A program made the position numbers and the translations under genes. Below, in pieces: positions 1 to 5,348 of a stretch of 6,588 nucleotides of DNA (position 1 is its first letter; every line of letters starts with the position of its first letter). The DNA lies in contig JBDGYE010000118.1 of NCBI GenBank assembly GCA_039584255.1, positions 1 to 6,588 on the forward strand, written 5' to 3'. Under the pieces are notes generated by a model that was not told where the DNA came from, made no database searches, and saw nothing but the letters and a program-made list of their open reading frames with translations. Source of the stretch: JBDGYE01 sp039584255 (GTDB lineage: Bacteria > Gemmatimonadota > Gemmatimonadetes > Palauibacterales > Palauibacteraceae).

Positions 1-842
1 CGAAACTCCGGGCACTCCGCCTCTCCCGCCCGCACCAGCTGCCCCGCTACCGCCGCCACACTCCCCGAATCCACTCCCCCGCTGAGCAACAGCCCCACTG
101 GACGCACGCTCCGCAGCCGCACCCGCACCGCCTCCGTGAACAGCTCCAGAAAGTGCTCCGCATACTCTTCCTCCCGCCGGTACCGGATCCGGTGCCCCGG
201 GTCCACCTCCCAGTACCGCCACACCCGGTGCCCCCCTTTCTCCACCACCACCGCGTGCGCCGGCGCCAGTTGCTCCACCCCCTCGTAGAACGTCCACTCG
301 GGAGGGCCGAAATACCCGGCAAGGAAAGCGGCCACCGCCGGCTCGTGGATCTCGACTGGCACCCCGGGCACCGCCAGGATCTGCTTCACCTCCGTGGCGA
401 ACAGCACCCGTCCCCGCTCCACCCGGTAGTACAACGCCCGCATGCCCAGCGCATCCCGCGCCGCATAGACCCGCCGCCGCCGCCCATCCCATACCACGAA
501 CGCGAAGTCCCCCACCAGATGCGCCGCACTCTCCACCCCCCAAACCCGGTACGCCCCCGCAATCAGTTCCGCGTCCGTCGGCCTTCCCACCCCCAACTCC
601 CCCGCCGACCTAAGCCGCCTCTCTATCTCCGCCCGGTTGTCAATCCGTGCATCCGCTACCACCACCAGCTCTCCCTCCCCCACCACCAGCGGCTGCTCCT
701 CACCCACCGACTCCGGCGTTACGTGCAGCGCCAGATGCCCAAAGCCCACCGACCCCTCCACCCACCGCCCCACCCCGTCCGGACCCCGGTGCCGCTCCAC
801 CCAGCCTCCATCCCACCTCACCACCCCACACAACCCGCTCAC
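1..842 (-). CDS. Asparagine synthetase-like ATP-dependent amide ligase, probable lasso-type cyclase (partial, C-terminus beyond window)
   Basis: The 280 visible residues hold a class II glutamine amidotransferase-like domain (about 1-165) and the beginning of the synthetase domain, with the ATP PP-loop SGGVDS at 254-259 in LLLSGGVDSGSVA. Other family landmarks are RHRGPDG (17-23), ADARIDNR (63-70), GDFAFVVWD (111-119) and ARDALGMRALYY (128-139). The family's nucleophile Cys2 is replaced by Ser: the N-terminus reads MSGLCGVVRWDG where AsnB proteins start MCGI. Ammonia release from glutamine is therefore unlikely; lasso-peptide cyclases commonly have this change and activate a peptide Asp/Glu with ATP to form an isopeptide bond. 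The GTG start at 842-840 is chosen because it gives the family N-terminus, has a GAGG 7 nt upstream, and overlaps the preceding TGA as GTGA. Between WDG and RHRGPDG about 15 residues (a helix) usual in the family are missing. Codon use is strongly G-ending, unlike its neighbours. Family assignment is firm; the cyclase role is inferred from Ser2 and the PqqD/kinase neighbours. Confidence 0.9.
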   Translation of the reverse strand, partial: MSGLCGVVRWDGGWVERHRGPDGVGRWVEGSVGFGHLALHVTPESVGEEQPLVVGEGELVVVADARIDNRAEIERRLRSAGELGVGRPTDAELIAGAYRVWGVESAAHLVGDFAFVVWDGRRRRVYAARDALGMRALYYRVERGRVLFATEVKQILAVPGVPVEIHEPAVAAFLAGYFGPPEWTFYEGVEQLAPAHAVVVEKGGHRVWRYWEVDPGHRIRYRREEEYAEHFLELFTEAVRVRLRSVRPVGLLLSGGVDSGSVAAVAGQLVRAGEAECPEF

Positions 843-916
843 CAGACCGCCTCGCGGGCGTCGTCCGATTCCGCCGTTCGCGCCGAGGCACGAGAGGCTG
901 CAAGATCGAGGGTCAT
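839..916 (-). CDS. Possible 25-aa coupling ORF between kinase and cyclase genes
   Basis: A 25-codon frame starts at ATG 916-914, which overlaps the kinase stop as ATGA, and ends with TGA 841-839, which overlaps the cyclase GTG start as GTGA. The peptide begins MTLDLAASR and ends DDAREAVW. It is hydrophilic, rich in Ala, Arg and acidic residues, with no glycine, no cysteine and no signal peptide. Its own ribosome-binding site is poor, so it would depend on ribosomes finishing the kinase gene. It may be a translational bridge that carries ribosomes across the 70-nt gap, a genuine micropeptide, or a chance open stretch, which is not rare at this length in GC-rich DNA. It does not look like a lasso precursor, because there is no Gly-led core with Asp/Glu at ring position 7-9. 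Confidence 0.35.
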   Translation of the reverse strand: MTLDLAASRASARTAESDDAREAVW

Positions 917-1941
917 GGAGCCGCTCGCATGTCTTCGAGGATTGCCTCTCGGACGCGCGGAAGATGCTCGAGGCCGGAGGGATAGGAGACCCGCAGCACG
1001 GGGACGCGCTGCACCAGCGACACGAGAGAGTGGAAGCGCTCGGCGTGTAGTCCCGCGCACTCGAGTATCGTGGCTAGAAACGACTCGCGAACCAGCTCGA
1101 TCACTGCATCTCGAGGGGATACGAGTTCGAAGGTGACTTCCTCTCCGCTCTCTTCCACCGCTCGCCGCTCGGGAATGTACATTCGCGCCAGCGGGCGGGG
1201 CTCTTCACAGAACGGCCCGAGACCATCCGGATCTCCCACCGGAACTCGGCGCTTGTCGGTATCGGGCAGGACACGAGGGAGATCTCGACTCGTTCCCAGG
1301 AAGTGCTCCGCCAGGTCCGGCCACATGCGCATCTGCGGGAAGCCCGGGTATCCGATTGCGCCCTCCCCCGAAAGCGACAGGGCCAGGAAGTCATCTGTCA
1401 GCATCGGATGCCCGGCTTGCATCAGCGAGGCGGAGAGAGACGTCTTCCCTCCTTCCCGGGACGCCAGGAAGACTGTCGCTAAGGCGTCCACGGACACGGC
1501 GGACGCGTGCAGGACGCGCCTTCCATGCCTCTCGAGCCAGAAGCAGAGGACCAGGCCTAGCAAGTACAGCTCCAGCGGCCCGTCGCTGTTCGAAACGCGC
1601 TGATGACAGACTATCCGATCCGGCCACAGGTAGAAGTCGCCGACGGCCGTGTAGGCCAGAACGTCGACTTCTGAAGTTCGATACATGCGAAGCGCCGGCT
1701 CGCCCGACTCGAGGTGCACAGCGCTCTTGTAGACCGGCTCGCTATCGGTCCAACCCGGTGCGGCGGGGGGCTCCCGTGTGCAGGCAAATGTCAAATCCGG
1801 CTTCCGGCCAGCGGCGGGCAGTGGCGTCACGAACTGAAAATCGGTGGCAAGCGTGACGCCATAGACCGAGTAGACCCCCACGCCCGGTCTCTGCGCTCTC
1901 CAAGGTTCGACCAGGTTCCTTTCCCCATTTGGGGGCTTCAT
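913..1941 (-). CDS. HPr kinase/phosphorylase-like ATPase of a RiPP cluster
   Basis: 342 aa. The C-terminal two thirds match the HPr kinase-like fold: LHASAV (144-149), a P-loop region ASREGGKTS (160-168), LTDD (181-184, metal/Walker B region) and YPGFPQMRMWPD (198-209). Residues 1-135 form the divergent N-terminal domain typical of stand-alone HprK-like proteins that do not act on sugar-transport HPr. In lasso clusters such as paeninodin, members of this family phosphorylate a serine of the precursor peptide, so phosphorylation of a peptide here is a reasonable inference. The usual first glycine of the P-loop is Ala160 (A-x4-GKT), which may weaken nucleotide binding or be tolerated. The ATG at 1941-1939 overlaps the upstream gene's TGA (ATGA), indicating coupling. 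No HPr or other sugar-phosphotransferase gene is visible. Family confidence is good; substrate is unknown. Confidence 0.8.
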   Translation of the reverse strand: MKPPNGERNLVEPWRAQRPGVGVYSVYGVTLATDFQFVTPLPAAGRKPDLTFACTREPPAAPGWTDSEPVYKSAVHLESGEPALRMYRTSEVDVLAYTAVGDFYLWPDRIVCHQRVSNSDGPLELYLLGLVLCFWLERHGRRVLHASAVSVDALATVFLASREGGKTSLSASLMQAGHPMLTDDFLALSLSGEGAIGYPGFPQMRMWPDLAEHFLGTSRDLPRVLPDTDKRRVPVGDPDGLGPFCEEPRPLARMYIPERRAVEESGEEVTFELVSPRDAVIELVRESFLATILECAGLHAERFHSLVSLVQRVPVLRVSYPSGLEHLPRVREAILEDMRAAP

Positions 1942-3131
1942 TCGTTCCGTCTCTCGAGAAGGCCTTTCCCCATCGCGTCCTCGGCGAACGCTGCGACGTC
2001 CGACTCTAGGACCGAGGCCTCAACCTCGTAACGAGTAGCGATCTCCTCGACTACACCCACTGGATCACCGTGGCGCAGCAGCGACTCCCAGATTTCCCTG
2101 GCCATTCTGGAGAACCCGAAGGCCTTTCCCGTTGCGCAGTTCGCAGCGACGAGGTCGTCCCCAATCGTTCCGTACACAACGTCCGGGCCCGGTCGAATCC
2201 TCGACCGCGAGTCGCCCACGGGTTGGATTTGAAGACGGCTCGGCCCGGGACCCAGCCGTCGGTTCTTCAAGCACCATTCGGGCGGGACGACGCGCCACGC
2301 GGCCTCCTCCCGCTCCGTCACCGGATTCCAGATTGTCACGTCAGGTTCGTTCCACGCGAAGCAGACGTGCCCCGGCAGGCCGACCCAGTAGACGTCGGGA
2401 TCCGAACGAGCCCGCCAGCGCTCCAGCCACACACCGTACTCGTCCCCCCACTCGGCAGGGGCAAGGTCGTCGAGATCCCGTCCGGAGACGCACGCCGATA
2501 CGGCAGGCTCGCGGCACTCGATCGCGGCGCGCAAATCGGGATGAGAGAACAGGTGCCCGAAGATTACTTCTCGATCCGCATGATCCTTCAGGAATCGGCC
2601 GAAGCGGAGCCCCGTGAGTGCACAATCGTCCACCACGATCAGGGGAGCCGTCTCCGGTCGGCTCGGATCGAGTTGGTCCGGCCGGAGATCGAGCAGGTAG
2701 GAAAGCATGCCCAGTACGAAGTGGCCACCCCGCGGCAGGGCTACGAACTGGGCAGCGTCTACGGCAGGCCAGCCCACGCGCTCTACAAGCCGCTCGGCTA
2801 GCTCCGCGGCCGTTTGTTCCGCTTCCGCGTGCCCGATGTAGCGCAGGCGCCGAATCGCACCGTCCACCTGACCTCCGAGCGCCTCAAGACGGACGGCTTC
2901 ATCTTCGCTGAACCGACCGAGCACGGCCAGCCTCGCCGGAGGCTCGGGGCGCACGACCATCACGGCATCCTGCATTGCGGCCCACCACGGACTTGCCGAG
3001 AGGGCGCGTGCCAGGGCGACGTAGCGCTCCGCCGAGTTGGCGTAGCCTGAGTAGATAGGAGCCTGCTCGAGAATGGCCTCAGGCAGGTTCAACAGTACTG
3101 CTCGCGGCTGTCGCTCCTCGCGTTCGCTCAA
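1938..3131 (-). CDS. Phosphoribosyltransferase-like domain fused to a C-terminal PqqD (RiPP recognition) domain
   Basis: 397 aa in two parts. Residues about 30-290 resemble a type I phosphoribosyltransferase: ALPRGGHFVLG (131-141) matches the pyrophosphate-binding loop, and PLIVVDDCALTGLRFGRF (163-180) matches the PRPP-binding loop VDDxxxTG, with both acidic residues (D168, D169), T173 and G174 present. The stretch 245-290 (VYWVGLPGHVCFAW... then WNPVTEREEAAW) is a Trp-rich tail I cannot assign. Residues about 312-395 are a PqqD domain: VVYGTIGDDLVAANCATGKAFGF, an IWESLL helix (347-352), a GVVEEIATRYEVE helix (359-371) and a C-terminal AFAEDAMGKGLLE helix. In RiPP pathways such domains bind the precursor leader. 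The start is TTG at 3131, behind a G6 run 5 nt upstream; a slightly longer product from an upstream rare codon is possible. Domain calls are from motifs. That the transferase part acts on a peptide is inference. Confidence 0.8.
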   Translation of the reverse strand: MSEREERQPRAVLLNLPEAILEQAPIYSGYANSAERYVALARALSASPWWAAMQDAVMVVRPEPPARLAVLGRFSEDEAVRLEALGGQVDGAIRRLRYIGHAEAEQTAAELAERLVERVGWPAVDAAQFVALPRGGHFVLGMLSYLLDLRPDQLDPSRPETAPLIVVDDCALTGLRFGRFLKDHADREVIFGHLFSHPDLRAAIECREPAVSACVSGRDLDDLAPAEWGDEYGVWLERWRARSDPDVYWVGLPGHVCFAWNEPDVTIWNPVTEREEAAWRVVPPEWCLKNRRLGPGPSRLQIQPVGDSRSRIRPGPDVVYGTIGDDLVAANCATGKAFGFSRMAREIWESLLRHGDPVGVVEEIATRYEVEASVLESDVAAFAEDAMGKGLLERRNE

Positions 3132-3156
3132 TGCGGCCCCCCGCAGGCTTGGGTGC

Positions 3157-3537
3157 TCAAAGCGGACGCCTCGACCGGCGGTCGCGGACCATGCTCACCG
3201 ACGTGAACACCACCCCCAACCCTACGACCGCCGTCAGGACGAGAAACAGCGGATCCGCGGTCGCGAAGAAGAACGCGACGAGTGCCGTAAGGATGACCGC
3301 TCGGGCTGCCAGCGTGAACGGATAGAGCTGTTCCAACCGATGCCTGGCCATTCCGATGATGAGCACGGCGAGTGCGAGCAGGAGCGCTCCCACGAAACGA
3401 ACCCAGACCAGGTCGTAGTCTCCATTGGAAAGGAAGATCGTCAGAAACAGCTCCGGCGCCAACAGAAACCCCAGACCACCGGCTAGCAGGTAGCCGGCGA
3501 GGTACGCGAAGCTGCGTCTCGTGCTGGTCAGAGCCAT
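3157..3537 (-). CDS. Small four-helix integral membrane protein, unrecognised
   Basis: 126 aa with four predicted transmembrane segments at about 11-35, 44-63, 75-93 and 95-114, short loops, and a basic C-terminal tail (VRDRRSRRPL) that suggests a cytoplasmic C-terminus. An acidic/polar loop NGDYDLVW (38-45) separates helices 1 and 2. I do not recognise the family. The start ATG at 3537 is preferred over one 20 codons upstream because the protein then begins MALTSTRRSFAYLAGY just before helix 1, and a GGGAG lies about 10 nt upstream. The stop is only 25 nt before the TTG start of the transferase-PqqD gene on the same strand, so it may be the first gene of that operon. Export or immunity for a peptide product is conceivable, but nothing in the sequence shows it. 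Confidence 0.75.
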   Translation of the reverse strand: MALTSTRRSFAYLAGYLLAGGLGFLLAPELFLTIFLSNGDYDLVWVRFVGALLLALAVLIIGMARHRLEQLYPFTLAARAVILTALVAFFFATADPLFLVLTAVVGLGVVFTSVSMVRDRRSRRPL

Positions 3538-3640
3538 TTGATCGCTGCTCCCAACAGGGGCCGCCACCCGGCAGGCTGGGCGATGCCTCACGGTCACAGC
3601 TTGGCTCCGGTCGCTTCAAATGTCCACTGTCGTCTAGAGC

Positions 3641-3656
3641 CCGGTGACGTTACCGG
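3641..3656. promoter_or_regulatory. 16-bp near-perfect palindrome in a divergent intergenic region (possible operator)
   Basis: CCGGTGACGTTACCGG is symmetric at 7 of 8 base pairs, with the G/T pair at positions 6 and 11 as the only mismatch. It lies in the 211-bp gap between the minus-strand membrane protein/RiPP operon and the plus-strand 3749 ORF, about 104 bp upstream of the former and 93 bp upstream of the latter. This is a good place for a dimeric regulator acting on both. No clear -35/-10 pair was found nearby on either strand. Nothing identifies the binding protein. Confidence 0.35.
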
Positions 3657-3737
3657 CCACGGTCTCGTCTCCTGTATGAAGGGTGCCTGTCAAGTACCCA
3701 CCCCGGCGTTCGTTATTCGAATGAAGGGCAGACCCAA

Positions 3738-3743
3738 GGGAGG
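3738..3743 (+). promoter_or_regulatory. Strong ribosome-binding site GGGAGG
   Basis: GGGAGG with a 5-nt spacer (CTCCG) before GTG 3749 is among the best Shine-Dalgarno matches in the window. It decides in favour of translation starting at 3749 and not only at the following ATG 3814, which has no good site of its own. Confidence 0.5.
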
Positions 3744-3748
3744 CTCCG

Positions 3749-3817
3749 GTGAAGAAGCTTCGTGCACTGATCCTGTGGCCACTCATGTTCCTGGCGGCTC
3801 TCCTCGAGTCGAGATGA
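3749..3817 (+). CDS. 22-aa hydrophobic small ORF overlapping the next gene
   Basis: This ORF starts at GTG 3749 behind GGGAGG and ends at TGA 3815-3817, overlapping the downstream ATG 3814 as ATGA. The product begins MKKLRALILWPLMFL: a basic N-terminus then a hydrophobic run, like a signal peptide or a very small membrane peptide, ending in ESR. Two readings fit. It may be a translated micropeptide or leader that couples translation of the 3814 gene. Alternatively it is the surviving signal-peptide start of a gene whose remainder was lost. There is no slippery site at the overlap to suggest programmed frameshifting. Confidence 0.45.
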   Translation: MKKLRALILWPLMFLAALLESR

Positions 3818-4185
3818 AATCACAGCCGCGAACCCGTCTCGTGAGATCGATGGACCGCCAGCGAACCCAAGGCGCCACGAGCGTATCGTTGGCCACGAGA
3901 GCCGGATTGGCGGTCATCGCCTTCGCTCTGGCCGCGTTCGGATCCTACCAGGCGCGCTTGGCAGAGCAGTCGGTGGCTGCGGCAGGACCCGACGGGCGGC
4001 TCTCCCCGGCCGTTTCTCGCTCCTCCGGGTCGACGGTCACGCCCGCCGCCGTGCGTGACGCTCCGGTCCTCTGGCTGCAACCGATCGTCGTGGACAGCCT
4101 TGCCGACATGCCGACCGAGGCCCGGCGGAGGTCGGAAGTGCCCATGCAAGAACGCTCGAACCGAAACGCCGAGTCCGCTGACTGA
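3814..4185 (+). CDS. Unrecognised single-pass membrane protein, 123 aa
   Basis: The protein has a basic N-terminal segment (MKSQPRTRLVRSMDRQR), one transmembrane helix at about 28-46 (TRAGLAVIAFALAAFGSYQ) and a C-terminal 75 residues rich in Ser, Ala, Pro and Arg, with a short hydrophobic strand VLWLQPIVVDSL (85-96). The positive residues before the helix and none just after it suggest a cytoplasmic N-terminus and an exported tail. I do not recognise the family, and the low-complexity tail makes the call less certain. The start is set at ATG 3814 because it overlaps the upstream small ORF's stop. ATG 3850 (MDRQRTQG) or GTG 3841 would also keep the helix. An uninterrupted frame runs upstream to 3538, but that extension has no ribosome-binding site and no protein-like composition. 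Confidence 0.5.
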   Translation: MKSQPRTRLVRSMDRQRTQGATSVSLATRAGLAVIAFALAAFGSYQARLAEQSVAAAGPDGRLSPAVSRSSGSTVTPAAVRDAPVLWLQPIVVDSLADMPTEARRRSEVPMQERSNRNAESAD

Positions 4186-4186
4186 A

Positions 4187-4201
4187 GGGCGTCCACCGCC
4201 C
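4187..4201 (+). other. Stem-loop just after the 3814 gene
   Basis: GGGCG-TCCAC-CGCCC forms a perfect 5-bp GC stem with a 5-nt loop, starting 2 nt after the stop codon at 4183-4185. There is no following T-run, so this is not a canonical intrinsic terminator. It may slow RNA decay or be incidental in GC-rich DNA. Confidence 0.25.
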
Positions 4202-4259
4202 GTCCGCCGCCGCGCCTGGGTACCCCGCACGGATGAGCGCTAGCTCCGAAGCCGCCGTC

Positions 4260-4288
4260 TGGCCACGCTCTCCAGTGTACGCTAGAGT
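4260..4288 (+). promoter_or_regulatory. Weak candidate housekeeping-type promoter upstream of the 4315 gene
   Basis: TGGCCA (4260-4265) and TAGAGT (4283-4288) each match four of six bases of the TTGACA and TATAAT consensus and are separated by 17 bp. This would place transcription start near 4295, about 20 nt before the ATG. It is a modest match in a high-GC genome and should be treated as a candidate only. Confidence 0.25.
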
Positions 4289-4314
4289 GTGAGGCTCAAT
4301 CCGCGGAGGCGGAG

Positions 4315-4674
4315 ATGAAGGACGGCTTCTTCTACGGACGGATCGAGACGTACGAGATCCAGGTGTACTCGGACACTCCCGAAGACCTGGTGAGCGACGC
4401 CGTGATCTACCTGCGGCTCGAAGACGCAACCTACTCGCGCGCCGAGCTGTGGTTCGTCAGGAAGGGAGTGCCCCTCCCGGACAACCAGGTCGTCACCTCC
4501 GGGACCTCGGGCGCAGGCACCTTCCAGGTCTACTTCCGGCTGGAGAAGCTGCCGTTCATTGTGGACACCCTTCGGCATGAGGGCCCGGTTTGGTTCTGGT
4601 GGGAGGCGTCCAGGGTAGCGGCCATCCGCACCGGCCGCGAGCCGACCGGAGAAGTGACCCGAGATACCCAATGA
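4315..4674 (+). CDS. Unrecognised soluble protein, 119 aa, in an operon with the YkgJ-family gene
   Basis: The start ATG 4315 is well supported by GGAGG at 4305-4309 with a 5-nt spacer. The protein has no signal peptide or membrane helix. It alternates short hydrophobic strands and turns (ETYEIQVYSD, AVIYLRLEDA, AELWFVRKGVPLPDN, GTFQVYFRLEKLPFIVDTL, GPVWFWWEAS), which suggests a small all-beta cytoplasmic domain with an aromatic-rich strand near 91-97 and a disordered C-terminus (about 105-119). I do not recognise the family. It ends 7 nt before the next start, so the two genes are almost certainly co-transcribed and may be functionally linked. Confidence 0.75.
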   Translation: MKDGFFYGRIETYEIQVYSDTPEDLVSDAVIYLRLEDATYSRAELWFVRKGVPLPDNQVVTSGTSGAGTFQVYFRLEKLPFIVDTLRHEGPVWFWWEASRVAAIRTGREPTGEVTRDTQ

Positions 4675-4681
4675 GAGCCCG

Positions 4682-5236
4682 ATGACGGACTTCATGGACG
4701 ACTACCGGCGCCGGGCGGCCAACGCGGGCGCCGCCTGCGGGCCCCGCTGCCCCGGCAACCGGATCCCGCTCACGCCCTACGAGGTGGCGCGAATCGCCGC
4801 TGCTCTCGGCCTGACGACAGGCGAGGTCATCCACCGCTATCTGCAGGACGGCTCTTCGCTTCTGGCCGTCAAGGAAGACGGTACCTGCGTCTTCCACCGC
4901 ACCCAGGGCTGTGACGTGCACCAGGGCCGCCCGATGTCGTGTCGCAGCTTCGCTGATCCGGCGGACGGTTCCAGCCGTTATCTCGAGCGGGCACGACAGT
5001 ATCGACGGATACTCCGACGCTGGGTGGCGACCGACGACTCTGACGCCGCCGACGGCGACACCGATTCCGGATCGGAGCGAACCGTCCCTCACCCCGCGCC
5101 GGAGATTGGAGTGTGGATCCTTGATGTGGATTCGATGGTGGCGGACAGGTGCCGGGAGCGTGGCGTGCCCGTGCCCATGGATCTCGAGGCTCGAATCGAC
5201 GTTCACCTCGAAGCGTTGAGGGCGGTTCTCGAGTAA
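4682..5236 (+). CDS. YkgJ-family (CxxxCxxCC-type) cysteine-cluster protein
   Basis: 184 aa. The N-terminal half matches the YkgJ/UPF0153 family, thought to chelate zinc or an iron-sulfur cluster. It has the first cysteine group CGPRCPG (19-25), IPLTPYEVARIAAALGLT (28-45, the family's LTP..I..I...LG helix), and then C69VFHRTQGC77 and GRPMSC87RSF. Five family cysteines are visible. The residue after Cys23, often a second cysteine of a CC pair, is Pro24. Residues about 100-112 form a basic helix. A low-complexity acidic stretch (DDSDAADGDTDSGSE, about 117-131) follows, then a C-terminal domain VWILDVDSMVADRCRERG...ARIDVHLEALR. The substrate and partner are unknown for most of the family. The start ATG is 7 nt after the upstream stop; a second Met at codon 5 is an alternative. 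Confidence 0.85.
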   Translation: MTDFMDDYRRRAANAGAACGPRCPGNRIPLTPYEVARIAAALGLTTGEVIHRYLQDGSSLLAVKEDGTCVFHRTQGCDVHQGRPMSCRSFADPADGSSRYLERARQYRRILRRWVATDDSDAADGDTDSGSERTVPHPAPEIGVWILDVDSMVADRCRERGVPVPMDLEARIDVHLEALRAVLE

Positions 5237-5247
5237 GGCATCCCGCA

Positions 5248-5334
5248 GGCGCCGACGGCGAGCGCCCAGCATCGCCGAAGGGGCTACTAAGAAGGCGCGG
5301 TCGTGTTTGGCGGGCGCCGCGGCCGGGCTCCGCC
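5248..5334. other. Convergent intergenic region with GC stem-loops (possible weak termination zone)
   Basis: Between the YkgJ gene's stop (5236) and the opposing lipoprotein gene's stop (5349) are two inverted repeats: GGCGC/GCGCC (5248-5252 with 5262-5266, 9-nt loop) and GGCGG/CCGCC (5309-5313 with 5330-5334, 16-nt GC-rich interior). Neither has a T-run. Their position between convergent genes suggests a role in ending transcription, but such repeats also arise by chance at this GC content. Confidence 0.25.
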
Positions 5335-5348
5335 GTCAGCGTCAGGCC

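Noticed and set aside
839..916. The 25-codon ORF as a lasso precursor
   Set aside because: No glycine and no Gly-led core with a ring-forming Asp/Glu; much shorter than known precursors. Kept only as a possible bridge or micropeptide.
153..1136. 327-codon open frame on the plus strand
   Set aside because: It is antisense to the cyclase and kinase genes, crosses their boundary, and has a Pro/Arg/His-rich composition caused by the C-rich strand. The minus strand carries clear family motifs.
1070..1603. 177-codon plus-strand frame
   Set aside because: Shadow of the HprK-like gene; Ser/Arg-rich with no recognisable motif.
1958..2130. 13-bp direct repeat GAAGGCCTTTCCC at 1958-1970 and 2118-2130
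   Set aside because: Both copies lie in coding sequence in different frames and encode ordinary parts of the PqqD domain; most likely coincidence.
2070..2801. 243-codon plus-strand frame
   Set aside because: Antisense to the transferase-PqqD gene, which has coherent motifs throughout.
3676..3813. In-frame N-terminal extension of the 3814 gene from ATG 3676 or ATG 3721
   Set aside because: No ribosome-binding site in front of either ATG and a composition unlike a protein. The strong GGGAGG serves GTG 3749 in another frame.
3820..4230. 136-codon minus-strand frame
   Set aside because: Arg/Gly-rich, low complexity, no ribosome-binding site. The opposite strand has a membrane helix and a coupled start, though that gene is itself only moderately supported.
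4556..5272. 238-codon minus-strand frame
   Set aside because: Antisense to the YkgJ-family gene, whose cysteine pattern is diagnostic.
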